DNA from: Victivallales bacterium
GTDB taxonomy: Bacteria > Verrucomicrobiota > Lentisphaeria > Victivallales > UBA1829
Assembly: GCA_016285345.1 (NCBI GenBank)
Contig: JAEEQN010000035.1
Location: forward strand, 1 to 33,135
Direction: 5' to 3'
Length of the DNA stretch: 33,135 nucleotides
Within the stretch, counting starts at the first letter, position 1. Each line of letters starts with the position of its first letter. Position numbers and translations under genes: made by a program. The notes beneath the pieces are model-generated. The model was not told the origin of the DNA. It saw nothing but the letters and a program-made list of their open reading frames with translations, and did not search any database. Positions 8,026 through 16,900 of the stretch are shown piece after piece.

Positions 8026-8028
8026 GAT

Positions 8029-9243
8029 TCAGCCCGGCCTTTCCGCGATGAGGACAGTATCCGTGCCGCCGAATGCCAGAGATGAAGAAGCCGCGAAACG
8101 CGTTCCGGCGGGGAGATTCAATGGCTCGGTCAGAGGCGCGCATGCGAGCGCGGGATCGGGCGTTTTGCAGCCCGGACTCGCCGGGACAAAACCGTCGCGC
8201 AGCATGAGCATTGTGAAGATGAATTCGAGTGTGCCGGCGGCGCCGAGGGTGTGCCCGGTGAAACGTTTCGTGGAGAGGAACGGAGGCGTGGCATCAAGTC
8301 CGGCTTCTTTCACCAGTCCGGCGAACGCCGCGGCCTCGCACTGATCGTTCAGGACGGTCCCTGTGCCGTGAGCGTTGATGAACGCGATGTCATTGAGCGA
8401 AAGCCCGGCACGTGACAGGGCGTCGCGGAATGCGCGTTTCATGCCGCCGCCGGTCACGTCCGGCGCGGTGATATGCGAGGCGTCGCAGCTCATGCCGAAC
8501 CCGCGCAAGGCGAATTCCGGCTTGCGGCCGCGTTTCCGCGCGCATTCGGGCGTTTCGAGAATCACGACGCCCGCGCCTTCGCCGAGGTTCAGTCCGGCGC
8601 GTGCGGAATCGAACGGACGGCACGGGAAGGGCGAGGTCACGCCGAGCACGTGGAATCCGGCGACCGGGGTGCGGTGGAGTTCGTCCGAGCCGGCCACGAT
8701 CATGCGTTCGCACTGGCCGGAGAGGAGGCAGAGCGCGGCGATGGAAACGGCGTCCGCGCCGGAGGAACACGCGTTCGAGACCGTGTGAAGCGGCCCGGTC
8801 AGGCTGTATTCGCGGGCGATCGCCTCAGCCGGATTGGAGTTCAGGAAGCGTTCCACTGGAGCGTTTTCGTCCGTGTCCGGATTCTCCCGAAGGCGTGCGT
8901 AGTAAGCCGTGTCAGTGAACTGGTGGGCGATGGTCGTGCCGACGACGCATCCGGTCGCGGAATCGCGCAACATGTCCGGCGTGAGTCCGGAGGCGTCCAG
9001 CGCCCGTGCCACGACCGCGCGGATCATGACGAGCGTACGCGGTTCATCCTCTTCGTTTTTGAATGAATCGAGGTAAAATACCGGATCGCTGATGGCCGAG
9101 TCGATCATATTACAGGCGGGACGCGGCGTTTCGGGCGGGCGTTCCCCATGGAACAGCGCCAGCGTCTCGGCGTCGGTTGTCCCGGCGCAGGAGAGGTGTG
9201 CGAAACCCGTCACGACGGGATCAAACGGCATTCGATGGATCAT
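8029..9243 (-). CDS. Beta-ketoacyl-ACP synthase (KS, third of the operon)
   Basis: 404 aa. It catalyses decarboxylative Claisen condensation of malonyl-ACP with the growing chain. The catalytic triad is complete: Cys159 (SNACSSGAD), His292 (NAHGTGT) and His331 (FTGHTLGAAG). The start at 9243 is chosen over the in-frame ATG at 9258 because GGGAGG sits 8 nt before it and its ATGA overlaps the stop of the acyltransferase upstream; the 9258 ATG overlaps that SD. With the half-size PF13723 protein downstream it forms a KS/CLF-like pair. The N-terminal 90 residues are divergent from FabF, as in APE ketosynthases. Confidence 0.9.
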   Translation of the reverse strand: MIHRMPFDPVVTGFAHLSCAGTTDAETLALFHGERPPETPRPACNMIDSAISDPVFYLDSFKNEEDEPRTLVMIRAVVARALDASGLTPDMLRDSATGCVVGTTIAHQFTDTAYYARLRENPDTDENAPVERFLNSNPAEAIAREYSLTGPLHTVSNACSSGADAVSIAALCLLSGQCERMIVAGSDELHRTPVAGFHVLGVTSPFPCRPFDSARAGLNLGEGAGVVILETPECARKRGRKPEFALRGFGMSCDASHITAPDVTGGGMKRAFRDALSRAGLSLNDIAFINAHGTGTVLNDQCEAAAFAGLVKEAGLDATPPFLSTKRFTGHTLGAAGTLEFIFTMLMLRDGFVPASPGCKTPDPALACAPLTEPLNLPAGTRFAASSSLAFGGTDTVLIAERPG

Positions 9244-10154
9244 GTGCGGTCCTCCCATACGTTTTCAAACAGGAAACAGTCGTAAGGATGCTCCGTTGCC
9301 ATGCGTTCGAGGTCGGCGGCGTAGGACTGGACATCCTCCTGAAACTTGACGCCGGATGCATCGCGCACGGGGCGTTTCGGACGCATGACCGTCCCGAATT
9401 CGAGCTGGAGTTCGCGATAGGATTTCCCGCGCGTCAGGAAGAAAGGCACGACCGGGGCTTGCGCCTTTGCCGCCAGAAAGAACGCCGCCGCGGGGAATCG
9501 CGCGGTCTCGCCGAAGAACTGAACCGGCACGGAATCGGTCTCCAGACAGCGGTCGCCCATCAGCCCGACGGCTCCGCCCGCGTCCAGCACCTCGAACGCC
9601 TCCAGCAGGCCGCCGAACGCGCCCGCTGTGTCGATGATGTGCATCGGGGCCGCTTCGCCGCCGTTGAATGCCCGGCTCTTGTCGACGTCGGCGTTCTGAT
9701 CCGGCTTTGCGACGAACGCCACCTTGCGCCCTCCGGCGTTCACACAGTGCATGGCTGCCTGCCACGCGCCGAAATGCGAACAAAGAAAAACGAGTCCGCC
9801 GGGGGCGTTCCGGACCGGTTCGAAGACTTCGGGATTGCGTTCGCGGACTTTCGCCTGTCCGTTTGCCAGCGCTAACGCCATGATGAGTGCCTCGCCCTGC
9901 GCCGTGAAGAGCCGCCACACATGGCGTTTCATGCGGAGCCCGTCGGCGTCGGGGAAACGGTGCTTCAGGTAGGGCAGGGCGCGTTGTTCCGCCTGTTTGT
10001 CCGTGAGCGCATAAGAGAGCGCGATAAACTTGACGAGGAAGCAAGCCGCGCCGGGGCCTAAGACGGACAGGATGCCACGGAGGATCGCCGATCCGAGCCT
10101 GTTTTTGCGCGAGTCGCTCAAATTCGCGGCTGATTGTGCTGGTTCTCGGCTCAT
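9240..10154 (-). CDS. LpxL/HtrB-type lysophospholipid acyltransferase
   Basis: 304 aa. The start at 10154 gives a 4-bp ATGA overlap with the upstream GT2-DUF2062 gene. It has a hydrophobic N-terminal anchor (about residues 26-50), the acyltransferase block I LVFLCSHFGAWQAAM (121-135) and GLMGDRCLETDSVPVQFFG, typical of the family that acylates lipid A or related glycolipids from acyl-ACP at the inner membrane. The expected HX4(D/E) dyad reads H127-FGAW-Q132, with Gln replacing the acidic residue. In APE clusters a similar enzyme joins the polyene to its lipid anchor. That role here is inferred from context. Confidence 0.87.
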   Translation of the reverse strand: MSREPAQSAANLSDSRKNRLGSAILRGILSVLGPGAACFLVKFIALSYALTDKQAEQRALPYLKHRFPDADGLRMKRHVWRLFTAQGEALIMALALANGQAKVRERNPEVFEPVRNAPGGLVFLCSHFGAWQAAMHCVNAGGRKVAFVAKPDQNADVDKSRAFNGGEAAPMHIIDTAGAFGGLLEAFEVLDAGGAVGLMGDRCLETDSVPVQFFGETARFPAAAFFLAAKAQAPVVPFFLTRGKSYRELQLEFGTVMRPKRPVRDASGVKFQEDVQSYAADLERMATEHPYDCFLFENVWEDRT

Positions 10155-11317
10155 GTGCGTGCGTTCCTTCCGCGGATGATGGAACGGCAGAGTTCGGCGG
10201 CAAAATACACGATGACGGCGAAGATCAGGGCGAAGACCGGGGCGAGGATGACGCTTCCGAGGAGCCATTCGAACCAGCGCAGATGGATTTCGCGGACCGT
10301 GCTGTGGAAATTGAGGTCCTCCGGAAGCAGGAATTTGCCGTGCCGCAGGTAATAGCCGAGTTCGATGCAGATGACCGGGCAGAACGGCGGCATGAACGGA
10401 TTCTGCGCCATGACCGCCATGGCTTTGTTGAGGTGGAGCCGGGTCGCGACGTAGAGGATCAGGATCGTGCAGAACCCGTATGTCGGATACACGGCGAGAA
10501 GTGCGCCGACGAACGCGGAAAAGGCGAGTCCGAGAGAGGACGTATTTTCCTTGACGAGCCACGCCCAGAGTTCCTTCAGGTTCCACAGGCGAGGGTATTC
10601 GCGGGGCGTTTCGTGCAGTTTTTTGATGCCGAACGGGATGAGGCGGCGGAACACCAGTCGCGTATGCAGCCAGGTCATGCGGAGGTTGTCACGGAACGGG
10701 TGGAAATGCGAGACGCGCTCGCCGGGCGGATCGTAGTGCGTGGAGATCGGGACTTCGGCGAGGTCGAGCCCCGCCCACATGCAGCGCGTGAGGAGTTCGG
10801 TCTCGAATGTGTAGTGCAACGAGGAGCATTTGATCCGCGAGATGTATTTGAGCGGGTACGCGCGGAATCCGCTCTGCGAGTCCGATATCTTTTTGCCCGT
10901 CTCGACGAGAAACCAGAAATTGGAGAACATGCGCCCGAATTTGCTGCGTCCGGGGACGTTCGGCACGGAGAAATCGCGCACACCTGCGACGAGCGTCCAG
11001 TCGTTCTGTTCGAGGATCGGCAGGAACCGCGGGATGTCCTCCGGGTCGTGCTGGGCGTCGGCGTCGAGCGTGATCATGTAGTCGTAGCCGCGCGGAGCGA
11101 GCGTGCGGACGGCGGTGAGGAGCGCCGCGCCCTTGCCCAGGTTGCGCGGATGCCGGATAACCTCGATGTCGGTTCCTGCGTAGTACTCCGCCAGATTGAT
11201 GTCCTCCGATCCGTCGTCGATCACGAGGACGTCGGGCATGACGGCGCGCGTGCGTTCGATCACGGCGGGGGCCGTGGAGGCATGGTTGTAAACGGGGATC
11301 ACGCAGCAGCAGCGCAT
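10151..11317 (-). CDS. Family 2 glycosyltransferase fused to a DUF2062 membrane domain
   Basis: 388 aa. The start at 11317 follows AGGGGGAC and gives the standard GT2 N-terminus CCVIPVYNHAST. Residues 1-230 form a dolichol-phosphate-mannose-synthase-like GT-A domain with DDGSED (35-40), HPRNLGKGAAL and the DxD motif LDADAQHDP (84-92). From about 240 the chain becomes hydrophobic with the DUF2062 signature (YPTYGFCTILILYVATRLHLNKAMAVMAQNPFMPP) and ends in a C-terminal membrane span and a basic tail. It probably transfers a sugar to a lipid-linked intermediate on the inner face of the inner membrane. The fusion is known in APE and related clusters. It is 19 bp downstream of the half-KS gene and overlaps the acyltransferase gene by 4 bp. 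Confidence 0.9.
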   Translation of the reverse strand: MRCCCVIPVYNHASTAPAVIERTRAVMPDVLVIDDGSEDINLAEYYAGTDIEVIRHPRNLGKGAALLTAVRTLAPRGYDYMITLDADAQHDPEDIPRFLPILEQNDWTLVAGVRDFSVPNVPGRSKFGRMFSNFWFLVETGKKISDSQSGFRAYPLKYISRIKCSSLHYTFETELLTRCMWAGLDLAEVPISTHYDPPGERVSHFHPFRDNLRMTWLHTRLVFRRLIPFGIKKLHETPREYPRLWNLKELWAWLVKENTSSLGLAFSAFVGALLAVYPTYGFCTILILYVATRLHLNKAMAVMAQNPFMPPFCPVICIELGYYLRHGKFLLPEDLNFHSTVREIHLRWFEWLLGSVILAPVFALIFAVIVYFAAELCRSIIRGRNART

Positions 11318-11336
11318 GAGGTCGTCCCCCTTGTCT

Positions 11337-11966
11337 TTACTCCGCGTGGAAAACGCGCCGGGCGAGGGTTTCGGGACCGGAATCGTCCGGGATTTCAAGC
11401 GTGCCGCCGGGTTCCGCCAGCAGGACGGTCAGCTTGTCCGATTCGTAATGGCAGATCATCACGCGCCGGATGCCGGGCATCTCGAAGAAGTTCGTGACTT
11501 CGTCCCAGAGGACGGGCCAGCGTCCGAGCGAATCCATGTAGAAACACGGCCCCGTGAGCTTGAGCGAGATCGCGGCCTCGCACGGCGGCGTGGTCGGGAG
11601 CGTGCCGACGAAGAGGTGTCCGCGCCCGAGGTGGCGTCCGTGTTCGCGGTAGTCGTTGAAATAGTTCAGGTTCTGTTCGTGGCAGCCCTGCCTCCCGAAA
11701 TCAAGGATGGCGGTTTCGCGGACGGCGTCGACCTCGGCGTCGCGGTGCGCGAGGACGGCGGTGAGGATGTAGGTGCGGACCTTCGCGTCACCGCGCCGGA
11801 AATTGTCGAGCCCGTAGACGTGCGGAAACTCGTCCTGCGCTCCGGAGACTTTCGCCTTGGCGTCCTGCGTGTCCTCCGCCGTGCAGACGAGGCCGCGCCG
11901 CCAGGTGCGGAAAGAAAGGCCGTCGGCCGTAACGCCGCCGATGATATGCCAGGGATACGTGCTCAT
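11337..11966 (-). CDS. Half-size KS-like protein without catalytic residues
   Basis: 209 aa, start at 11966 set by the ATGA overlap with the KS upstream. I do not recognise a named family. The segment HLFVGTLPTTPPCEAAISLK followed by LTGPCFYMDSLGRW (137-150) and RRVMICHYESD follows the pattern of the ketosynthase N-terminal half (SLPN-x-A-E-A-A-...-GP before the nucleophile, then the strand that reports the dimer interface), but the active-site Cys position is not conserved and the two His regions are missing. I infer a thiolase-fold structural partner for the adjacent KS, analogous to the PF13723 protein at the operon end. It could instead be an unrelated protein with chance resemblance. Confidence 0.6.
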   Translation of the reverse strand: MSTYPWHIIGGVTADGLSFRTWRRGLVCTAEDTQDAKAKVSGAQDEFPHVYGLDNFRRGDAKVRTYILTAVLAHRDAEVDAVRETAILDFGRQGCHEQNLNYFNDYREHGRHLGRGHLFVGTLPTTPPCEAAISLKLTGPCFYMDSLGRWPVLWDEVTNFFEMPGIRRVMICHYESDKLTVLLAEPGGTLEIPDDSGPETLARRVFHAE

Positions 11967-13072
11967 GAAACGGCCTCCAGGATGATGACGGCGTTCAGGC
12001 CTCCGAATCCGGAGTTCATGCACAGAACGCGCGGTTTTTCGAGTTTGCGGATTTCAGTGGAGACGTAGCGGGCGGCATCCGGTTCCGGCGTAACGAGGGA
12101 CGTCTGGGGCGGAATCAGCCCGGTCTCCAGCATGCGGACGCCGACCACTGCTTCCACGAGGCCCGCGCCGGCGAGCGTATGACCGCACGCGCCCTTCACG
12201 GAGAGCATCGGCACGGAGCGTTCGCCGAAGACGCGGCGGATCGCCTGAAGCTCCATGTCGTCGTTGTAGCGCGTCCCCGTGCCGTGTCCGATGACCGCGC
12301 CGATATCGTCCGGGGTGAGCCCGGCCTCGTTCAGAGCGTGGACGATGGCTTCGGAGAGCGCTTCGCCGTGCGGCATGGGGGCGGTGATATGGACCGCGTC
12401 GCAACTCATTCCGCCGGACGCGAGGACCGCGCGCGGCTTCAGGCCGAGTTCGGCGGCCTTCTTCGCGGAGCAGATGTTCACGATGGACGCGGCGTCGCCG
12501 AGCAGAAGCCCGTCGCGGTTGCGGTCGTACGGACGCGCGATGGTCCGGGCGAGGGCGCGGAGCGTGGCGAAGCCGGAGAAGATGAACTCGCTGACGTAGT
12601 CTGTGCCGATCACGACCGCGCAATCGAGGCGACCGCCGCGGATGTGGCGGTTCAGCGAGACGAACGCGGAGTTCGAGGACGCGCATGCGGCGGAAACGAT
12701 GCGTCCGCGGTCTTTGTCGCAAACCTTCAGGGCGCGTTCCAGCAGCATGTCGCAGGTGCAGCGGCGTTCGGGATTGTCGATGTATTCGATCTCGCCGACG
12801 GTGCTCGCGAGGAAGAGTTCGGCATCGCGCGGCATCTTCTTCGCGGTCGGAGCGAGGTAGTCGAGGAAGAATCCGGGGATCTCCTGCGTGCCGTTCACGT
12901 CCGCGCCGGGGGCCATGGCCGCCAACGCGGTGGAGAATTTGTCGTTGTGGAACCGGGAGCAGTCGGAGAACGCGGCGCGGTTCTGCAGAAGTCCGTTCCA
13001 GCAGGCTTCCACGCCGGGTCCGAACGCGGTGTACAGGTCGCAGTCGACGATCACGGGGGTGCGGTCATCCAT
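11963..13072 (-). CDS. Beta-ketoacyl-ACP synthase (KS, second of the operon)
   Basis: 369 aa, short for a KS (FabF about 410), because the N-terminal region is reduced. The catalytic set is intact: Cys130 in SAACASSNSAF, His263 in IGHGTGT and His298 in GACGHTLAGAG. It overlaps the thioesterase gene by 8 bp at its start and the half-KS gene by 4 bp at its end, so the KS and half-KS are probably made in equal amounts. It is more distant from FabF than the first KS. A role in polyene chain extension or in initiating from an unusual starter is possible; sequence alone cannot separate these. Confidence 0.88.
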   Translation of the reverse strand: MDDRTPVIVDCDLYTAFGPGVEACWNGLLQNRAAFSDCSRFHNDKFSTALAAMAPGADVNGTQEIPGFFLDYLAPTAKKMPRDAELFLASTVGEIEYIDNPERRCTCDMLLERALKVCDKDRGRIVSAACASSNSAFVSLNRHIRGGRLDCAVVIGTDYVSEFIFSGFATLRALARTIARPYDRNRDGLLLGDAASIVNICSAKKAAELGLKPRAVLASGGMSCDAVHITAPMPHGEALSEAIVHALNEAGLTPDDIGAVIGHGTGTRYNDDMELQAIRRVFGERSVPMLSVKGACGHTLAGAGLVEAVVGVRMLETGLIPPQTSLVTPEPDAARYVSTEIRKLEKPRVLCMNSGFGGLNAVIILEAVS

Positions 13073-13547
13073 GATGGTACACTCCTTCCTTCCAACGGCT
13101 CAGAAACTCTTCCCAGAACGCCGGGATATGCCAGAGCGGCGTGAAGTCGCGGGCGTCGATGAAGACCTGCGTGGTGCATCCGGTGGCGGCGACGCGGCCG
13201 TCCTCCAGGCGCACGGCGTACTCGATGTTGATGCGCGGGGCGTCGGTCCAGATGAGCGCGGCCGAAGTGTGGAACACAGCGTCGCAGGGGAGCGGGATGC
13301 GGTAGTCGTATTCGTCGTGGTAGAAGAGCGCGGAGACGTGCTCCTCCTCCAGACGGTCGTTGTCGAATCCGAAGCTGTGCGAAAGCTCGGTGTAGGCGGC
13401 CTCGAAGAATTTCGCATAGTTGCCGTGCCATGCGATCTTCAGCGGGTCGGATTCGCTGAACTGAAGGCGGCGCGTGACGCTGACTTCGAGCGGCGGCGGA
13501 CCGCCGGGAATGCGTTCAAAATATTGCTTGAACTCGGGATGTCTCAT
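13065..13547 (-). CDS. Acyl-CoA/acyl-ACP thioesterase, hotdog fold (4HBT)
   Basis: 160 aa. The start at 13547 gives an ATGA overlap with the dehydratase upstream; the in-frame extension to 13634 is an Arg-rich shadow of that gene. The 4HBT signature is F30-SESD34-PLKIAW-H41-GNYAKFFEAAYTEL, with Asp34 as the likely catalytic residue and the WHGNYxxxFE motif of YbgC-like enzymes. It would release or transfer the finished acyl chain from the ACP. APE clusters carry the same kind of enzyme, there called ApeK. Confidence 0.85.
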   Translation of the reverse strand: MRHPEFKQYFERIPGGPPPLEVSVTRRLQFSESDPLKIAWHGNYAKFFEAAYTELSHSFGFDNDRLEEEHVSALFYHDEYDYRIPLPCDAVFHTSAALIWTDAPRINIEYAVRLEDGRVAATGCTTQVFIDARDFTPLWHIPAFWEEFLSRWKEGVYHHG

Positions 13548-13927
13548 ATCGCGCTTTCTTTGGGGGCGAAGACCAGTTTCGCCGCGGAGACGCCTTTGCC
13601 GTTTTCGTTCGCGAACGATGCGTTCGCGGCCCATGTGTTTTCGGCTTCGCCCGGTTCAAGCGTCAGCGTGAGCGTGACCGGCATGTCCGGCGTGATCGTG
13701 CGGAGATACTTGATGCGTCGGACGCCTGCGAGGCGGAGCGCACGTCCGAGGCGGCGTTCGGCCAGACGGCGGATGAAGGAAAGCTGGACGATTCCGGGCA
13801 GAATCGGATTGCCGGGAAAGTGTCCGCGATAGCCGGAGAACGTGCCGGGGACGGAGAACGTGCAGGCGCCTTCGCCGTTTTCGCCGGCCTGATTGTAGAT
13901 CGTGTCGATTTCATCCCAGATTGTCAT
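13544..13927 (-). CDS. ApeI-like 3-hydroxyacyl-ACP dehydratase, hotdog fold
   Basis: 127 aa. It removes water from the 3-hydroxyacyl-ACP to create each conjugated double bond. SGYRGHFPGNPILPGIVQL (31-49) is the FabA/FabZ active-site loop with catalytic His36 and the conserved PGN-PILPG turn. The protein is shorter than FabZ (about 145 aa), as in ApeI. ATGA overlaps exist on both sides (MMPL gene upstream, thioesterase downstream). It probably acts together with the ApeP-like protein encoded at 17672-18154. Confidence 0.88.
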   Translation of the reverse strand: MTIWDEIDTIYNQAGENGEGACTFSVPGTFSGYRGHFPGNPILPGIVQLSFIRRLAERRLGRALRLAGVRRIKYLRTITPDMPVTLTLTLEPGEAENTWAANASFANENGKGVSAAKLVFAPKESAI

Positions 13928-16900
13928 GGTTCGCTGTCCTCAAAAAGATCCGATACCGTCAGAATAAGACGGTATCCGTGTTTATAATTGTCGTATACGA
14001 TGATTTCGGGAAAAATAGTCGTATCATTAACAATATACCTGAAATACCAGGATTGCCAGTCGATAGTTTCGTTTTTAAAGTAACTTTTCCCCATAACCGG
14101 CAAATTCGTTCCCCAAAACTCGCTGACAAGCTCCTCTTTGCCGTCTCCGAAAAGCTCCCGGCGGATGATTTTGCTGTCGTCTTTTACATTTTCTGCCGCG
14201 CCGTTTTTCACGCCGCGCCACGGGTCCAGACCGCCGAAGATGTGGAAGAAGTCCTCCAGGATGAATCCGGCGGCCTCTTCCTCGTGTCCTTCCAGAACGT
14301 CGATCGGCATGAACCAGTAGTCCACGAGGGTGTCCGCCGTACCAGCCAGTTCGAATAACTTGCCGCCGGACGGGGAGAACGCCGCCACGCGCAGTTCGCC
14401 GGATTCGTCGTAGGAGACGGCGCACAGTGTAGCCTGTTTGAAGAACTTGTATTCGAAGGTGACTTTGCCTTGAAACGCAAACGGTTTCATCGGTTCGGCT
14501 GGCGGCTGCACGGCATCGCGGTAGAGCGGCCATTCCGTTTCAGTCAGGGGCGGGATGGGGTCATATTCGTAGGGCAGGGAATGGCAGGCGGACGTGAGAG
14601 GGAGAAGCGCAGGGATGAGGGAGAGGAGGAGCGTTTTGAGCGAGGCTTTTTTGTTTACAATAAAACCTCTACGGATGGACGGCAGGAGCAGGGCTGCGGC
14701 GCCCCAGGCGGCGAGCACGCCGGGGATCAGCGCGAAACCGGCTTCGTGCAGGAGCGGATGCCCCGCGAACGCGATGGTGAGGCCGCCGGCGGCGGTCGTG
14801 AGCGCGGATGCGGAGACCGCGCGGAAGACATATGGATTCGCGGAGCGTTCGCTGCCGATCACGAAGACGCCATAGTCGATGGCGAGGCCGGAGAGCAGGA
14901 CCAGCGAGATTTCGGCGGCGAGGTTCAGCGGCTTGCCGAGGACCGCGTAGACAGCGCAGACGGTCAGGAGCGCCATTGCCACCGGGATCATCGCGCAGAG
15001 GCTGTCGCGGACGGTGCGGAAGAAGAGGAACGCGATCACGAAGACCGAGAGCACGGCGAGGATCACGGGCAAGGTCGTGGCGGACTTCATGTCGGACACA
15101 ATCTGGGCGGGGATGTCCGCGCGGGAGATCGCGACGGCTCCTAAAATGCAGTATGGGACAGGCCCGGCTCCGGGGCGGTGCTTGTTGGCGAGGGCCGACT
15201 GGGGCAGGAAGACCGCCGCATACCAGCCGTTGCCGTCCGCCGCGGGACGCAGGATGCGGTTCAGCACGGGCGCAAAGACTTCGGGATAGGAATCAAGGTC
15301 GGGCGATTCGAGGCCGCGTTCGAGCGAGGCGAGGAAGGGATCGAAGGCATCCGGTTCGAAACCTTCGTCCTCCGCGGCGGCGCGGAGCAATTCCGCAAAA
15401 GCATCATAATCGAACGATTCGCGCCAGGAAGCGAGGTTCCGTTCGCGTTCGGCTTTCGTCGGAATCAGAAAAGACGGGGAGAACATCCTGCCCTCAAGTC
15501 CGGGATCCAAATTGAGAAAACCGTCGCAGATCAGGCTGGCGGACATCAGCACTGTGTTCGCATCCTTGCCGGGAATTGCCAGAACACCCTGTGCCGGACC
15601 GTCGAGGAAGAGGCGTTCCACCGCATCCGCTGTTTCGCTGAGCTTCTCCTGTGCAGCATCGAACTGGCGGAGATCGGTGCGGACGGTGAGCCGAAGGGCG
15701 GCGAGGACGGCGAACAGCGCCATCAGGGCGAAGCAGATGCCGGATGCGAGCTTCGGAGAGAACGTCTTCAGCGGGCGCGGCTTCGGCAGGGGCGCTTTCG
15801 TACGAATGAGGATGGACGGGAACAGCAGGAGCGTGAGCAGAAGACTGGCGAGCAGACTGATCCCGATGAACACGCCGAACTGCCGCACGCCCGGGATTGG
15901 CGTCAGCGCGAGCAGCAGGAACACGGCCGCCGAGGTTGCCGCGCCCGTCATCAGGGACGGCGCGATGCGGATCAGCCGCCGCACGGGGCAGGGCGTCCGC
16001 ATGGTCATGTAGACATGCACGCCGTAGTCGACGGCCAACCCGATTACGAGCCCGCCGGTGGCCGTTACGAAGAGCAGGACGGGTTCGCCGGGGATCGCGA
16101 GGAGTCCGACGGCGGCGAGCGAGACGACCGCCGGAAAGACCGGGATCGCCAGTGCACGCAGATCGCGGCGGAAGAGCAGCAGGATCGCGGGCAGGAAGAA
16201 TAGGATCGACAGGATGCACGCGAGCTTCACGTCCGACTTGATGACGCGTTCGTTTTCGATGGAGTGCGCGTGTGCGAGCAGAAGATCGGCGCGGACGCCG
16301 GGCAGGGGGTGTTTTGCGAGGACGCTTTCGAGCTCGTCCATGAGCCGCCGTCCGTCTTTTGTGTCGGCTGCGGAAATACTTGTTTCGAGCAGAAGAAGAC
16401 GGTGGAGGCCATCCGGGGAGACGATTGCCGTTTCGCCGTCCTTCAGGCGGAACGACGAGGCGGAACGGAATTGTTCGAGCGTGGCGAGTTTCGCGGCGGC
16501 GAATCCGGTCGGATCGGCCAGCACGAGCGAGGCGAATCCGCCGAGCAATATTTTGCGTTTGACCGCGGAAACGACCCCGGCGGCATCAAGCCCGGAAAAC
16601 GGCTGGAACTGCGGGATCCATTCCTGAAAGGAGGCGAGGGTGGCGGGGAGGTCGTCCGGCAGAAAACGGTTGTCGACGCGTGTGACGCCGGGGAGGGATG
16701 CGATCTCGTCGGCGACGCGGTCGATCCCGGACGACGCGGCATCGAGCTGTTCCTCCGTGTCAGCGGTGAACAGGACGGCGGACTGGTTGAACAGTCCGGA
16801 ATTCAAAAGGACGGCGCAGGCACGTTCGGACTTGCTGCCGGAGGGAAGCATGCGCGTGATGTCGGCGCTGAACGACGCAGTGAGAATCGGGAGTGCGGCG

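Noticed and set aside
9244..9258. Earlier ATG for the KS gene at 9258
   Set aside because: This ATG overlaps the GGGAGG Shine-Dalgarno that serves the ATG at 9243, and the latter makes the ATGA overlap seen at other junctions.
10136..11497. A 453-codon open frame on the plus strand
   Set aside because: Antisense to the GT2-DUF2062 gene with clear motifs; Arg/Glu-rich shadow.
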